NCBI RefSeq assembly: GCF_018596315.1
Contig: NZ_JAHEAG010000014.1
Location: 62,001-126,000 of the forward strand
Origin: Bradyrhizobium sp. SRL28
GTDB taxonomy: Bacteria; Pseudomonadota; Alphaproteobacteria; Rhizobiales; Xanthobacteraceae
Direction of reading: 5' to 3'
DNA: 64,000 nt
In this document: in pieces, positions 17,841-25,884 of the stretch
Layout of the letters: each line of letters starts with the position of its first letter
How positions within the stretch are numbered: position 1 is the stretch's first letter
Notes under the pieces: model-generated
Database searches by the model: none
What the model saw: the letters and a program-made list of their open reading frames with translations, nothing else
What the model was told of the DNA's origin: nothing
Translations under genes and position numbers: made by a program

Positions 17841-19043
17841 TTACTTCTCCGGGAGCGAATGCTCGAGGAAAAAACGAAGCATTTCCCTTGTTGCGTCGGG
17901 TCCTCGCGGATCCGTGTAGGAGCCCGCAGAGCTGCCTCCGGACCATGCGTGTCCGGCTCCGTGGATATTCCAGTGCTCCAACATTTGCCGTCCATTCGCG
18001 TCACTCAGGATCGTTCTTGTATAGGCGTGCCCTCCGGGTACTTGCCCGCGATGCACCTTCTTTTGAGCGCTGATCGTTCTCACGGACTGCTCAAGGATTT
18101 GACCGCCGTTATTTGGATGTACGGTAGTGTCGCGATCGCCGTGAAAAACAATGGTCGGGACAGGTGGCCGGTCAGCTGAAATTACCCTGTGATCGGACCC
18201 GCCACCTTGTCGCATGGCGACAAACGCAGAGGGAAGGTCCGTGGCAACCCCGCACGCGAGGCCGGAGTGTATGCCGATGGCCGCGTACAGATCGTTGTAT
18301 GTTGCTCCCATGATAGCGGCGGCGGCCGCTCCGGCCGACAGTCCACCAACGTAGACGCGCTTTGGATCAACCGAATAGTCGCGCATGATCTGGCGAGTGA
18401 TACCTGCTATCAGCGAGGGTTCACCTCTGCCTCGCTGCTGGTCGGCTGTGCGAAACCAGTTCCAGCATTTCGCCTGGTTGGCCTCGCGGGGCTGTGCAGG
18501 ATAGGCCACCAAGCAATTTTGTTCTTCTGCGATAAAGTTCATTCGCGTACCGGCGGCGAAATCATCCGGCGACTGGGTACAGCCGTGAAGCATGACGACC
18601 AAAGGAAGCGGTTGCTCCTGATAGCGGCTCGGAATGAAGAGCCTGTAGGAACGGCTTCCTGCCGCACTGCTGTACGTGCTTTCGATGAACCGCGCGCCCT
18701 CCGGCACGATGTCCGGTGTGGACAGCGGGGCGCGCTTGATTACGCCTCGCAGTCCGATCCCGGAGCGCCCCTTCTTGCGATCCATCAACGCCCGGAGCGT
18801 GCGAGGTTGCGTTGAGGTAGTTGGCTCTGATTTTAGATGACTATCCGTCTTCTCAACATTGGCCTTGGCATCAATGATGAGCGGTCCCGCAAGAGCGATG
18901 CGACCGCTGGCATGCGATGGCGCGTCTGGCGCACTCTCGCCGCGAAGCATGCGCTGCAGGAGCGCGGTGGCCTCAACGAGATGGCCCGCGCGCGTGAGGC
19001 GTGTCGCCTCCTGAATGATGTCCTGGTTCAGCATGGCTTTCAC
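17841..19043 (-). CDS. PHB-depolymerase family esterase
   Basis: Serine hydrolase of the polyhydroxybutyrate depolymerase/feruloyl esterase (LpqC) family, 400 residues. The core shows VVMLHGCTQSPDDFA (oxyanion region), the nucleophile S236 in GGLSAGAAAA, an acidic segment FHGDRDTTVHP and a C-terminal histidine in HGAGHAWSGG. The first 110 residues form an extra region without signal peptide, suggesting an intracellular enzyme. The start GTG 19043 overlaps the stop of the upstream regulator gene (GTGA). The substrate (PHB oligomers or another ester) is not proven; PHB-granule proteins are encoded at 37.9-39.0 kb. Confidence 0.82.
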   Translation of the reverse strand: MKAMLNQDIIQEATRLTRAGHLVEATALLQRMLRGESAPDAPSHASGRIALAGPLIIDAKANVEKTDSHLKSEPTTSTQPRTLRALMDRKKGRSGIGLRGVIKRAPLSTPDIVPEGARFIESTYSSAAGSRSYRLFIPSRYQEQPLPLVVMLHGCTQSPDDFAAGTRMNFIAEEQNCLVAYPAQPREANQAKCWNWFRTADQQRGRGEPSLIAGITRQIMRDYSVDPKRVYVGGLSAGAAAAAIMGATYNDLYAAIGIHSGLACGVATDLPSAFVAMRQGGGSDHRVISADRPPVPTIVFHGDRDTTVHPNNGGQILEQSVRTISAQKKVHRGQVPGGHAYTRTILSDANGRQMLEHWNIHGAGHAWSGGSSAGSYTDPRGPDATREMLRFFLEHSLPEK

Positions 19044-19459
19044 CGTGTCCTGTCGGCTAGGGCGGCCTTGACCGCCGGACTGGCATGCAATGCGCCCAGC
19101 ACGGAGACTGAGGCGATGGTCGCGCGAGCAAGCTCGGGCGTGACGTCTTGGGCGATGCTGGCAAGGCCCAGAACATTGATGTGCAGCATCTCACCGGCGC
19201 GCCGTACGGCTTCGAGATCCTCGCGGCTGTAGTTCCGCAAACCGAGGTCCAGGCTTTTTCGGGCCGTTGACTGCTTTACGACGTCGGCATGACGTTCGAG
19301 TTGGTTCCGGATCGCTGTTCGGATGAAATCGGTGCGGTTCGAGTAGAACCCTTCCTGAACCATGAGGTCGACGTGACCAAGGTCGACATAACCAAGATTG
19401 ATCGTGATTTTCTCTGTTTCAGGCGGCCTGGGTCGAAGTTCCCGGACATTGGTTTCCAC
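19040..19459 (-). CDS. Ribbon-helix-helix (CopG-type) transcriptional regulator
   Basis: DNA-binding protein of about 139 residues with an N-terminal ribbon-helix-helix pattern (ITINLGYVDLGHVDLMV, then FYSNRTDFIRTAIRNQLERH) and a C-terminal helical region (LEAVRRAGEMLHINVLGLAS). I prefer GTG 19459, because GGAGGG lies six bases before it; ATG 19474 is also in frame but has no such site. It is translationally coupled to the esterase gene downstream, so it likely controls that esterase. An inverted repeat at 19477-19494 is a candidate operator. Confidence 0.75.
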   Translation of the reverse strand: METNVRELRPRPPETEKITINLGYVDLGHVDLMVQEGFYSNRTDFIRTAIRNQLERHADVVKQSTARKSLDLGLRNYSREDLEAVRRAGEMLHINVLGLASIAQDVTPELARATIASVSVLGALHASPAVKAALADRTR

Positions 19460-19476
19460 AATTGTACCCTCCATAA

Positions 19477-19494
19477 ACCATCTGTATGGATGGT
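19477..19494 (-). promoter_or_regulatory. Inverted repeat upstream of the RHH regulator
   Basis: ACCATC-TGTATG-GATGGT, perfect 6-bp arms, immediately upstream of the regulator start. Short palindromes of this size are typical operators for ribbon-helix-helix dimers, so autoregulation is likely but inferred. Confidence 0.45.
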
Positions 19495-19551
19495 ATATGG
19501 ATGTCTCCGATATCCTTTCAAGGGCCTATCCTTGAAGCAGCGGCCGCCCGC

Positions 19552-19731
19552 TCAAAACGAATTCGCCAACTCGATCTCCGCCTTCAGCGCCGCAATCCGC
19601 CGCTCGGCTTCCTTGGCCGTCAGGTTCTTCTCGAACTGTTTTGGCTGATACGCCTCGGCGCTGAGGGTGCGGAGCGTCGCCAGCTGGCGGGGCGTCATCG
19701 GGGCGTCGACCTGGTCGGGGAGGCGGGTCAT
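19552..19731 (-). CDS. DUF3072 family small protein
   Basis: A 59-residue protein. The start ATG 19731 has AGGAAG about seven bases upstream. The sequence matches the DUF3072 pattern: PMTPRQLATLRTLSAEA followed by FEKNLTAKEAERRIAALKAE, i.e. a short helix-rich domain with a conserved T-x-x-Q and a final coiled helix. Function unknown. It lies between the RHH regulator and a plus-strand hypothetical gene and is independent of both. Confidence 0.7.
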   Translation of the reverse strand: MTRLPDQVDAPMTPRQLATLRTLSAEAYQPKQFEKNLTAKEAERRIAALKAEIELANSF

Positions 19732-19828
19732 TTGGAACTTCCTAAGAATCTTTGCTTCGCTGCGGACTCTTAACTTGAAATTTGTTCTTTATTTGTTCTT
19801 ATAGGGTTCAACCGCAGCGAGGTGGCCC

Positions 19829-20440
19829 ATGGACAACAAGCTCAACGAAATCAGAAGGAAAATCAGGTTCTTACGTTCGGAAATGCTGGGCGCGGAGGAT
19901 AATATCCGCAAACAGGTCAACCGCGACGAGGACTGTTCGGAGGCCGCGGTTCACCTGATGGCGATGCGGGTCGTCATGCTTGGCCTGATCGGCGAAAGGA
20001 ACCGTCTCGGCGGCGAGGAACGCCTGCTCAATGTCGATGAGCGGCTGAAGCTGGATGTCCGCTCGGCCAGCAGAAAGCCTTCGACCGGGGCGCCAGCGCG
20101 GTTTCCGACGAAAGCCTGCCCCGGACTTGATCCGGGGTGGGGACCGGTTCGCGCCAGGAAAACGCGTCCGATCAAAAATCTGGAGCCCGATCCGATTCAA
20201 CCGGAACGGAAAAGGCTCGAGGCCGCCGTGAGCGATGAGACGATTCAAGCCCTGCGCCGGCGGATTGGCGAACTGGACCAGCTTGCGCGTCAGCTCAGTC
20301 AATCCGGCCTCGACAACGCGCGGGCGCAGCTCCTGCTCTCGCGCAAGCGGGCGGAGCTGGAAGACTTCATCAACAGGGGCCAGCGATGTCAGCACCGCTC
20401 AGATGGTACGACCACAACGCGGATAACCCGCCATGGATAA
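19829..20440 (+). CDS. Hypothetical helical protein with an inserted palindrome
   Basis: A 203-residue, highly charged, mostly helical protein (MDNKLNEIRRKIRFLRSEML at the start; RRRIGELDQLARQLSQSG later), with no domain I recognise. Around residues 97-112 the reading frame runs through a palindromic repeat encoding ACPGLDPGWGP, a typical repeat-derived insert. The last 55 bases overlap the start of the next gene, so the true C-terminus may have been extended by a mutation. It is likely a genus-level protein. Confidence 0.5.
   Translation: MDNKLNEIRRKIRFLRSEMLGAEDNIRKQVNRDEDCSEAAVHLMAMRVVMLGLIGERNRLGGEERLLNVDERLKLDVRSASRKPSTGAPARFPTKACPGLDPGWGPVRARKTRPIKNLEPDPIQPERKRLEAAVSDETIQALRRRIGELDQLARQLSQSGLDNARAQLLLSRKRAELEDFINRGQRCQHRSDGTTTTRITRHG
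20119..20137. repeat. CCCCGGA...TCCGGGG palindrome inside a gene
   Basis: CCCCGGA-CTTGA-TCCGGGG hairpin. This palindrome family is widespread in alphaproteobacterial genomes and is sometimes inserted in frame into coding sequence, as here in the 203-residue hypothetical gene. Confidence 0.65.
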
Positions 20441-20613
20441 AAGCCCTGGCGGAAGTTCGCATAAGAGCGACGCGGGAAGGCTGGTGCCACGCGCATGTGC
20501 AGGCGATCATCGTTGCGATCGATCAGTATGCCGAAGCGGCGCTGGGTAACCGGAGTTATTTTCTCAACAAGCCGTATGGCGTTGGGGGAGGCCGGAATGA
20601 CAACGTTCCGTGA
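20386..20613 (+). CDS. Small conserved hypothetical protein (75 aa)
   Basis: A 75-residue soluble protein rich in aromatic and charged residues (RWYDHNADNPPWIKALAEVR, GWCHAHVQAIIVAIDQYAE, then AALGNRSYFLNKP). The pattern resembles a small hypothetical family I associate with Bradyrhizobium; the function is unknown. It starts at ATG 20386 inside the end of the preceding gene. No signal peptide or membrane segment. Confidence 0.6.
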   Translation: MSAPLRWYDHNADNPPWIKALAEVRIRATREGWCHAHVQAIIVAIDQYAEAALGNRSYFLNKPYGVGGGRNDNVP

Positions 20614-20672
20614 CGGTGTTTGTTGAATTGCAGATTGTTCATCGACCCACCCCATATCGCAGGGTTGAAGTG

Positions 20673-20692
20673 GGGTAACATATGTGTTACCC
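20673..20692 (+). promoter_or_regulatory. Operator-like palindrome covering the toxin start codon
   Basis: GGGTAACA-TATG-TGTTACCC, a perfect 8-bp inverted repeat. The ATG of the toxin gene (20682) lies within its centre. It probably serves as the antitoxin's operator; in mRNA it could also hide the start codon in a hairpin. Confidence 0.55.
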
Positions 20693-21029
20693 TAATCCCA
20701 TAGTTGATATCCGCTACTACGTCGATGTGGGCGGCGATGCGCCGTTTGCCGAATGGTTTGCGGAGTTAGAGCCGGTGGCAAGCGCCAGGATTGCGCGTGC
20801 CATTGCTCGCATGGAGCAAGGCAATTTCTCCAATGCCAAGGGCGTTGGAGAGGGCGTGCAGGAATACAAGATCGATTTTGGTCCGGGCTATCGCGTGTAC
20901 TTCGGGCTAGACGGCGACACGATCGTCATCTTGCTCACAGGAGGTACGAAGAAGCGGCAGCAACGGGATATCGATGCGGCAAAGGCGTACTGGCGGGACT
21001 ACAAGCTGAGCAAGCGCGGACGGCGTTGA
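20682..21029 (+). CDS. RelE/ParE-superfamily toxin (phage-derived killer type)
   Basis: A 115-residue protein of the addiction-module killer subgroup of RelE-like toxins: IRYYVDVGGDAPFAEWFAEL, a central ARIARAIARMEQGNF, then YKIDFGPGYRVYFG, VILLTGGTKKRQQ and DIDAAKAYWRDY. The only available start is ATG 20682, in the middle of a palindrome. An antitoxin gene follows 17 bases after its stop. The target would be ribosome-associated mRNA or gyrase by family, not shown. Confidence 0.83.
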   Translation: MCYPNPIVDIRYYVDVGGDAPFAEWFAELEPVASARIARAIARMEQGNFSNAKGVGEGVQEYKIDFGPGYRVYFGLDGDTIVILLTGGTKKRQQRDIDAAKAYWRDYKLSKRGRR

Positions 21030-21046
21030 GGAGAGTGGAGAGACAG

Positions 21047-21355
21047 ATGGCGAAGACAGGAAGCTTCAAGGAGCTGGTGCAGAACCGCGTCAAGAACGAC
21101 AAGAAGTTTGCCGAAGCGCTTCTTCGAGAAGGCATCGATGCGATGCTGAGCGGGGATGTCGAAACCGGCAAGACGATCCTGCGTGACTATATCAAGGCAA
21201 CCGTCGGATTTGAAAAGCTTGGCGAAGCGACCGGGACCCAGCCCAAGAGTCTTATCCGGATGTTCGGTCCGCGCGGCAATCCGCAGGCCAAGAACCTCTT
21301 TAGCGTTCTCGGTTATCTTCAGAAGCGTGCGGGTTTGGAACTTCACGTCGTATAG
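21047..21355 (+). CDS. Antitoxin of the RelE-like module (HTH protein)
   Basis: A 102-residue DNA-binding antitoxin. The start ATG 21047 has GGAG/GAGAG just upstream. Residues 20-60 form the partner-binding helices (FAEALLREGIDAMLSGDVET, GKTILRDYIKAT) and residues 62-100 an HTH-like segment (LGEATGTQPKSLIRMFGPRG, then FSVLGYLQKRAGLEL). It is the second gene of the pair and should repress from the palindrome at 20673. Confidence 0.8.
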   Translation: MAKTGSFKELVQNRVKNDKKFAEALLREGIDAMLSGDVETGKTILRDYIKATVGFEKLGEATGTQPKSLIRMFGPRGNPQAKNLFSVLGYLQKRAGLELHVV

Positions 21356-21373
21356 AGGACGCGGGGTCACCGA

Positions 21374-21409
21374 CAGCAAGTAGCCCGCATGAGCGCAGCG
21401 ATATGCGGG
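21374..21409. repeat. Short palindromic element, copy 3 of 3
   Basis: CAGCAAGTAGCCCGCATGAG and the following bases to GCGGG, directly after the antitoxin gene and in the gap before the convergent AsmA gene. Confidence 0.75.
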
Positions 21410-21510
21410 AGAATGAGATCCCGGATGTCGCGGAGCCTGTCAGCGGGCGCGCATTCGCGCGACCCGTTGGCTCATCCGGGCTGCGCTTGCTCCGACAGTA
21501 GGCGAGGTGA

Positions 21511-23466
21511 TCAATTCGCCTTCGCGCCAGCCGATCCATTCGCCGGCACTGTCGTGTCCGGCACCGCCGGTTGCCGCCCGCCACCGGTAAACCGCTCGAT
21601 CACCGAGCGCACCGCATCGCGCGTCTTGCGGTCCTTCACGGCATCCAGCAGCGGGGCTGCGCCCGGCGAGCGGCGGATCAGGCTTTCGGGATCGGGGAAT
21701 ACCAGGGGATCGTCCCATGGGCCCTGCACCACGAAGGGCAGCTCAAATCCCTTGTCGCCGCCGGCCGCGGCCGCGGTCAGGCTGGCGACGCCCTTGAGGT
21801 CGTATTCGCGGCTCGGCACCGAGGCGGTGCCGGTCAGGGTCAGGCGCGTCGTCGGCCCGTCGACGCGGACGTCCTCGACGGTGGCGATGCCGTCGTTGAA
21901 GCGCACCGAGACGTTCAGATTGTCGTAGGGCGTCGAACCTGAGCGCAGATTGCCGCCGCCGGATAGCGGCCGGCGCTCCAGCCGCTTCAGGAGCTGCTCG
22001 ACATTGAAGCCCGCGATCGCGCCGTCATGGCCCATCAGCGTGGCGGTGCCGTCGAGCGAGGAGGCGAGGCCGAACGGGCTCGAGCCGGAGGCCGTCAGCG
22101 AAACCCCGAGATTGCCGCGGCCGGAGAGTTTTGTGATCCCGAACAATTCACTGGCGCAGGCCTGCAGGTCGACATCGGTGAACTGGAACTGCGCCTTGAC
22201 GTCGGCGATCGCATCCGAACGCGCGATCCCGAACGAACCCTTGGCGATACCGCCATACATCTGCGCTTCGCCGATCGAGAGCGCCAGCGCGCCGCCGCGC
22301 AGGTTCGCGCCAAACGCGGTGCGGCCGAGTCTGGTCGGGCCGACCGTCACCCTCGCCGCCGACAGGCGCATGTCGAGATCGGTGGCGGAAAGTGAGGTGA
22401 GGTCGAACAATTGCCGATTCCAGTCGCGCGCGCCGCTCGCCAGCAGGCGCACCGTGGAGATGTAGGGCGTGAAATCCAGGTTGCCCGCGGCGAGCGTCGC
22501 CTGCAGCGTCTGGCGGCCGTTGTTGGCCACCGTCATCACGCCCTCGGCGACGTTGCCGTCGAGTTCGACATTGACGTTGGTAAGCGCAACTGAGGCGCCG
22601 ACGACATTGGCGCGGGCTTTCAGCGCGAAACGGCCGAACCCGCCGCTGCCGGGCACCGGCTGTCCCATCCAGCGCAGCGCGTTGCGCAGCGACAGGCTGT
22701 CGACGGTGACAGTGCCTTCCATCATCAGGCTGGTGCGGTTGGCGACCGAGCCGTCGAAGGCCAGTTTCAGCGGTGCGCTCACGATGCGCGCCTTCAGGCC
22801 CGAGCGGTCGCCCGACAGCATCGCGACGAAATCGCTGGCCGAGATCGAGCCGTCGACGCGTTCGCCGCGCCAGTCGAATTGTCCCGTCGCCGCGAACGAG
22901 CGCGAGATCGATGGCCAGGCCAGCGAGAGATCGATGTCGCCGAGCTGCTCTTTGACGTTGTTGGCGGCGTCCTCATATTTGAGCACGCCGTCCTGGATCC
23001 TGATTTCGGAGAACGACACCTGGTTTTCGGCGCCGGGCTTCATCGTGCGCGCGATCCGTTCGACGAACGGCGTCCAGTTGCTCTCGCCCCCCGTTTCCCT
23101 GATGACGCGGATATGCGGCCGCAACATCATGACATCGGCGATTTCAAAGCGGCGCAGCAGCAATGGCAGCAGGCGCAGGTTCGCGGTCAGCACATCGACC
23201 TGCAGCGCGGGGTCGGTGGTGCCGCCGCCCTTCAGCCCGACATTGTGAAAGGAAACGTAGCTGCCCGGAAACACCGAAACGTCGATCGCGCCTGACACGA
23301 TCAGATCGAGCCCGGTGACATCGCGGATCTGCGCCTCGACCGCCTGCCGCAGCGCATCGCGGTTAAGGAACCAGGAGGTTCCGATCAGAGCGAGCACGGC
23401 CACGCCGAACAGCGCCGCAATCGGCATCCCGAGGCGCTTCATTCCTTGGGCCATCGTCAATGACAT
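21511..23466 (-). CDS. AsmA family protein
   Basis: A 651-residue envelope protein with one N-terminal membrane helix (IAALFGVAVLALIGTSWFL, about residues 17-35) and a long periplasmic beta-rich body. AsmA proteins are now viewed as bridge-like carriers involved in phospholipid transport to the outer membrane. Family features seen: the post-helix pattern RQAVEAQIRDVTGLDLIVSG, and a C-terminal AsmA_2-like segment with NLSG-type repeats (LSGRGNLGVSLTASGSSPFG, MLGHD-like region, DVRVDGPTTRLTLTGTASVP). It diverges from the CoA-transferase genes. Confidence 0.82.
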   Translation of the reverse strand: MSLTMAQGMKRLGMPIAALFGVAVLALIGTSWFLNRDALRQAVEAQIRDVTGLDLIVSGAIDVSVFPGSYVSFHNVGLKGGGTTDPALQVDVLTANLRLLPLLLRRFEIADVMMLRPHIRVIRETGGESNWTPFVERIARTMKPGAENQVSFSEIRIQDGVLKYEDAANNVKEQLGDIDLSLAWPSISRSFAATGQFDWRGERVDGSISASDFVAMLSGDRSGLKARIVSAPLKLAFDGSVANRTSLMMEGTVTVDSLSLRNALRWMGQPVPGSGGFGRFALKARANVVGASVALTNVNVELDGNVAEGVMTVANNGRQTLQATLAAGNLDFTPYISTVRLLASGARDWNRQLFDLTSLSATDLDMRLSAARVTVGPTRLGRTAFGANLRGGALALSIGEAQMYGGIAKGSFGIARSDAIADVKAQFQFTDVDLQACASELFGITKLSGRGNLGVSLTASGSSPFGLASSLDGTATLMGHDGAIAGFNVEQLLKRLERRPLSGGGNLRSGSTPYDNLNVSVRFNDGIATVEDVRVDGPTTRLTLTGTASVPSREYDLKGVASLTAAAAGGDKGFELPFVVQGPWDDPLVFPDPESLIRRSPGAAPLLDAVKDRKTRDAVRSVIERFTGGGRQPAVPDTTVPANGSAGAKAN

Positions 23467-23654
23467 ATCCGGATCTGGCTAAACCGAACTCGGTTGATGC
23501 TACGGGTACTTGTTGATTAAGGGTCTATGTTGATTAGGGCAGGCGGCGCAAAGGTTGAGCCCGTGCCAACCCACACAACTTGAAGGGTTTTCTTGACGCT
23601 TTCAAGGCCGAGGTGGCGCCCGGCGGGCGGTTCGGCGGCATAATCCACCCGTCA

Positions 23655-23685
23655 TTGACGCACCGCGAAGAATTCGCCTAATAAT
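23655..23685 (+). promoter_or_regulatory. Candidate sigma-70 promoter for the CoA-transferase operon
   Basis: TTGACG at 23655-23660, an 18-base spacer and TAATAAT at 23679-23685, about 50 bases before the first start codon. This is a good match to the housekeeping consensus. Confidence 0.5.
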
Positions 23686-23735
23686 TCGGACATAAATGCC
23701 GGCTTACAGCCGTTCCCTCCATCAGGTCATATTCC

Positions 23736-24443
23736 ATGAACAAGGTTTACCCCGACGCCAAATCGGCACTCGATGGCGTTCTCAAGGACGGCATGATGAT
23801 CATGTCGGGCGGTTTCGGTCTGTGCGGTATTGCCGAAACGCTGTCGGACGCGATCCGCGATTCCGGCGTCAAGGGTTTGACGGTCGTCTCCAACAATGCG
23901 GGCGTCGACGGCATCGGCCTCTCCAGGCTGCTGGAGACGCGGCAGATCAAAAAGATGATCTCGTCCTATGTCGGCGAGAACAAGCTGTTCGCGCAGCAAT
24001 ACCTCGCCGGTGAGCTGGAACTCGAATTCAACCCGCAGGGCACGCTGGCCGAGCGCATCCGCGCCGGCGGCGCCGGTATCCCGGCCTTCTACACCAAGAC
24101 CGGCGTCGGCACGCTGATCGCCCAAGGCAAGGAAGTGAAGGAATTCGACGGCGAAAAATACATCATGGAGCGCGGCCTGTTCGCCGACCTCGCGATCGTC
24201 CACGCCTGGAAGGGCGACACCGCCGGTAACCTGATCTACCGCAAGACCGCGCGCAACTTTAACCCGATGATGGCTACCGCTGCGAAGATCACGGTGGCCG
24301 AGGTCGAGCAGCTCGTGCCGGCCGGCGAACTCGATCCTGATCACATCCATACGCCCGGCATTTTCGTCAAACGCATCATCGAAGTGGGCACCGGCAAGAA
24401 GCGGATCGAGTTCCGCAACACCCGCCCGCGGCCCGCCGCTTAA
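23736..24443 (+). CDS. scoA: 3-oxoacid CoA-transferase subunit A
   Basis: Alpha subunit of succinyl-CoA:3-ketoacid CoA-transferase, which activates acetoacetate using succinyl-CoA; it links ketone-body and PHB-derived acetoacetate to acetyl-CoA. The 235-residue protein shows the family's N-terminal GGFGLCGIAETL and VVSNNAGVDGIGL, and later QGTLAERIRAGGAGIPAF with GVGT. It forms an operon with subunit B (26 bases downstream). Length is standard. Confidence 0.92.
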   Translation: MNKVYPDAKSALDGVLKDGMMIMSGGFGLCGIAETLSDAIRDSGVKGLTVVSNNAGVDGIGLSRLLETRQIKKMISSYVGENKLFAQQYLAGELELEFNPQGTLAERIRAGGAGIPAFYTKTGVGTLIAQGKEVKEFDGEKYIMERGLFADLAIVHAWKGDTAGNLIYRKTARNFNPMMATAAKITVAEVEQLVPAGELDPDHIHTPGIFVKRIIEVGTGKKRIEFRNTRPRPAA

Positions 24444-24469
24444 CCCTCAACTCGAAGCTGGAGAGCCTC

Positions 24470-25120
24470 ATGGCCTGGACCCGTGAACAGATGGCCGCGC
24501 GTGCCGCGAAAGAGTTGCGCGACGGCTATTACGTCAATCTCGGCATCGGCATTCCGACGCTGGTTTCGAACTACATCCCCGACGGCATCGACGTGAACCT
24601 GCAGAGCGAGAACGGCATGCTCGGCATGGGGCCGTTTCCTTATGAGGGCGAGGAAGACGCCGACCTCATCAACGCCGGCAAGCAGACGGTGAGCGAACTG
24701 CCGTCGACCAGCTATTTCTCCTCGGCCGATTCCTTCGGCATGGTGCGCGGCGGCCATATCGATCTGTCGATCCTCGGCGCGATGCAGGTGGCGCAGAACG
24801 GCGACCTCGCCAACTGGATGATCCCCGGCAAGATGGTGAAGGGCATGGGCGGCGCGATGGACCTCGTCGCCGGCGTCAAGCGCGTCGTCGTCGTCATGGA
24901 GCACTCCGCCAAGGACGGCCCGAAGCTGTTGAAGACGTGCAACCTGCCGCTGACCGGCGAGAAGGTCGTCGACATGGTGGTGACGGATCTCGCGGTCTTC
25001 ACCATCGACAAGCACGGCAAGGACGGCATGGCGCTGATCGAGCTCGCCGACGGCGTCACGCTGGACGAGGTGAAGGCAAAGACCGAAGCCGAGTTCCGCG
25101 TCGCGCTGAAGAACGCCTGA
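24470..25120 (+). CDS. scoB: 3-oxoacid CoA-transferase subunit B
   Basis: Beta subunit, 216 residues, carrying the catalytic glutamate (E47 in QSENGMLGMGP) that forms the glutamyl-CoA thioester. Other family signatures are NLGIGIPTLVSNY, GGHIDLSILGAMQV and GMGGAMDLVAG. It is preceded by GGAG (near 24460) and directly follows subunit A. With the phasins and the PHB-depolymerase-like esterase elsewhere in the window it points to active PHB/acetoacetate turnover. Confidence 0.92.
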   Translation: MAWTREQMAARAAKELRDGYYVNLGIGIPTLVSNYIPDGIDVNLQSENGMLGMGPFPYEGEEDADLINAGKQTVSELPSTSYFSSADSFGMVRGGHIDLSILGAMQVAQNGDLANWMIPGKMVKGMGGAMDLVAGVKRVVVVMEHSAKDGPKLLKTCNLPLTGEKVVDMVVTDLAVFTIDKHGKDGMALIELADGVTLDEVKAKTEAEFRVALKNA

Positions 25121-25121
25121 A

Positions 25122-25781
25122 ATGATGGCGGCGGGGCGGTCGCGACCTGCGATCCGTCCCGCGCGTCCCGAAGACGCAAGCTTCGTTGCCCGCAACATCC
25201 TGGCGTCGCAGCGCGGCCCGTTCCCGCGCGGCTGGTTCGACATCGCGCTCGGCTGGGACGAGCCGCAATGCCTTGACTTCGTCGAGCGGATCGCGGTCGC
25301 GCCAACGCCATCCTGGTGGCACGTCTCGCAATCCATCATCGCCGAAGCCGAGGGAAAGCCGGCGGCCTCGCTGTGCGCCTTGCCCGCTTCCGGCACCGGC
25401 GCTGCCGCGAAAGCGGCGATCGAAGCGGCAGCCGGCGAGAGCGGGCTCGCCGCATCGGACGTGGCGGCGATCTTCCGGCGTGGCGCCTACACCAGGAATT
25501 GCTGGGTGCAGGGCGGCGAGGGCGACTGGCTGATCGAGCATGTCGCCACGCTGCCTGAGTATCGCGGGCGCGGGCTGGTGCAGGCCTTGATCGATCACGC
25601 CCTCGCCGCCGGCAGGGCTGCGGGATTCGAGCGGGCCTCGATCTCGTTCCTGATCGGCAACGAGGCGGCGGAGCGATGTTACGCCAAAGCGGGTTTTGCA
25701 TTCGCTGAAGAGAAACGCGACCCGGCGTTCGAGGCGATCACGGGTTCGCCGGGCTTCCGACGGTTTACGCGCGCGATGTAG
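25122..25781 (+). CDS. GNAT-family N-acetyltransferase
   Basis: Predicted acetyl-CoA-dependent acyltransferase of 219 residues. The acetyl-CoA-binding motif is VATLPEYRGRGLVQALIDHA (about residues 141-160), followed by ISFLIGNEAAERCYAKAGF, the usual C-terminal strand-helix. It starts one base after the stop of scoB, so it is probably co-transcribed. Substrate unknown. A strong palindromic repeat follows immediately. Confidence 0.82.
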   Translation: MMAAGRSRPAIRPARPEDASFVARNILASQRGPFPRGWFDIALGWDEPQCLDFVERIAVAPTPSWWHVSQSIIAEAEGKPAASLCALPASGTGAAAKAAIEAAAGESGLAASDVAAIFRRGAYTRNCWVQGGEGDWLIEHVATLPEYRGRGLVQALIDHALAAGRAAGFERASISFLIGNEAAERCYAKAGFAFAEEKRDPAFEAITGSPGFRRFTRAM

Positions 25782-25788
25782 AAAATTT

Positions 25789-25876
25789 CGTAGGGTGGGC
25801 AAAGCGCAGCGTGCCCACCATCCATCCTCGATCACCATCCTGAATGGTGGGCACGCTGCGCTCTGCCCACCCTACG
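25789..25876. repeat. Palindromic CGTAGGGTGGGC element
   Basis: An 88-base inverted repeat: CGTAGGGTGGGCAAAGCGCA... closes with its reverse complement ending in GCCCACCCTACG. It lies precisely between two convergent genes (GNAT and the iron permease) and could act as a bidirectional terminator or mRNA-end stabiliser. A related copy is at 48414-48505. Confidence 0.82.
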
Positions 25877-25884
25877 ATTCTCGA

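Noticed and set aside
16101..21409. Three similar repeats considered as a CRISPR array
   Set aside because: The copies are about 1 and 4 kb apart, in separate gaps, with no regular spacers and no cas genes.
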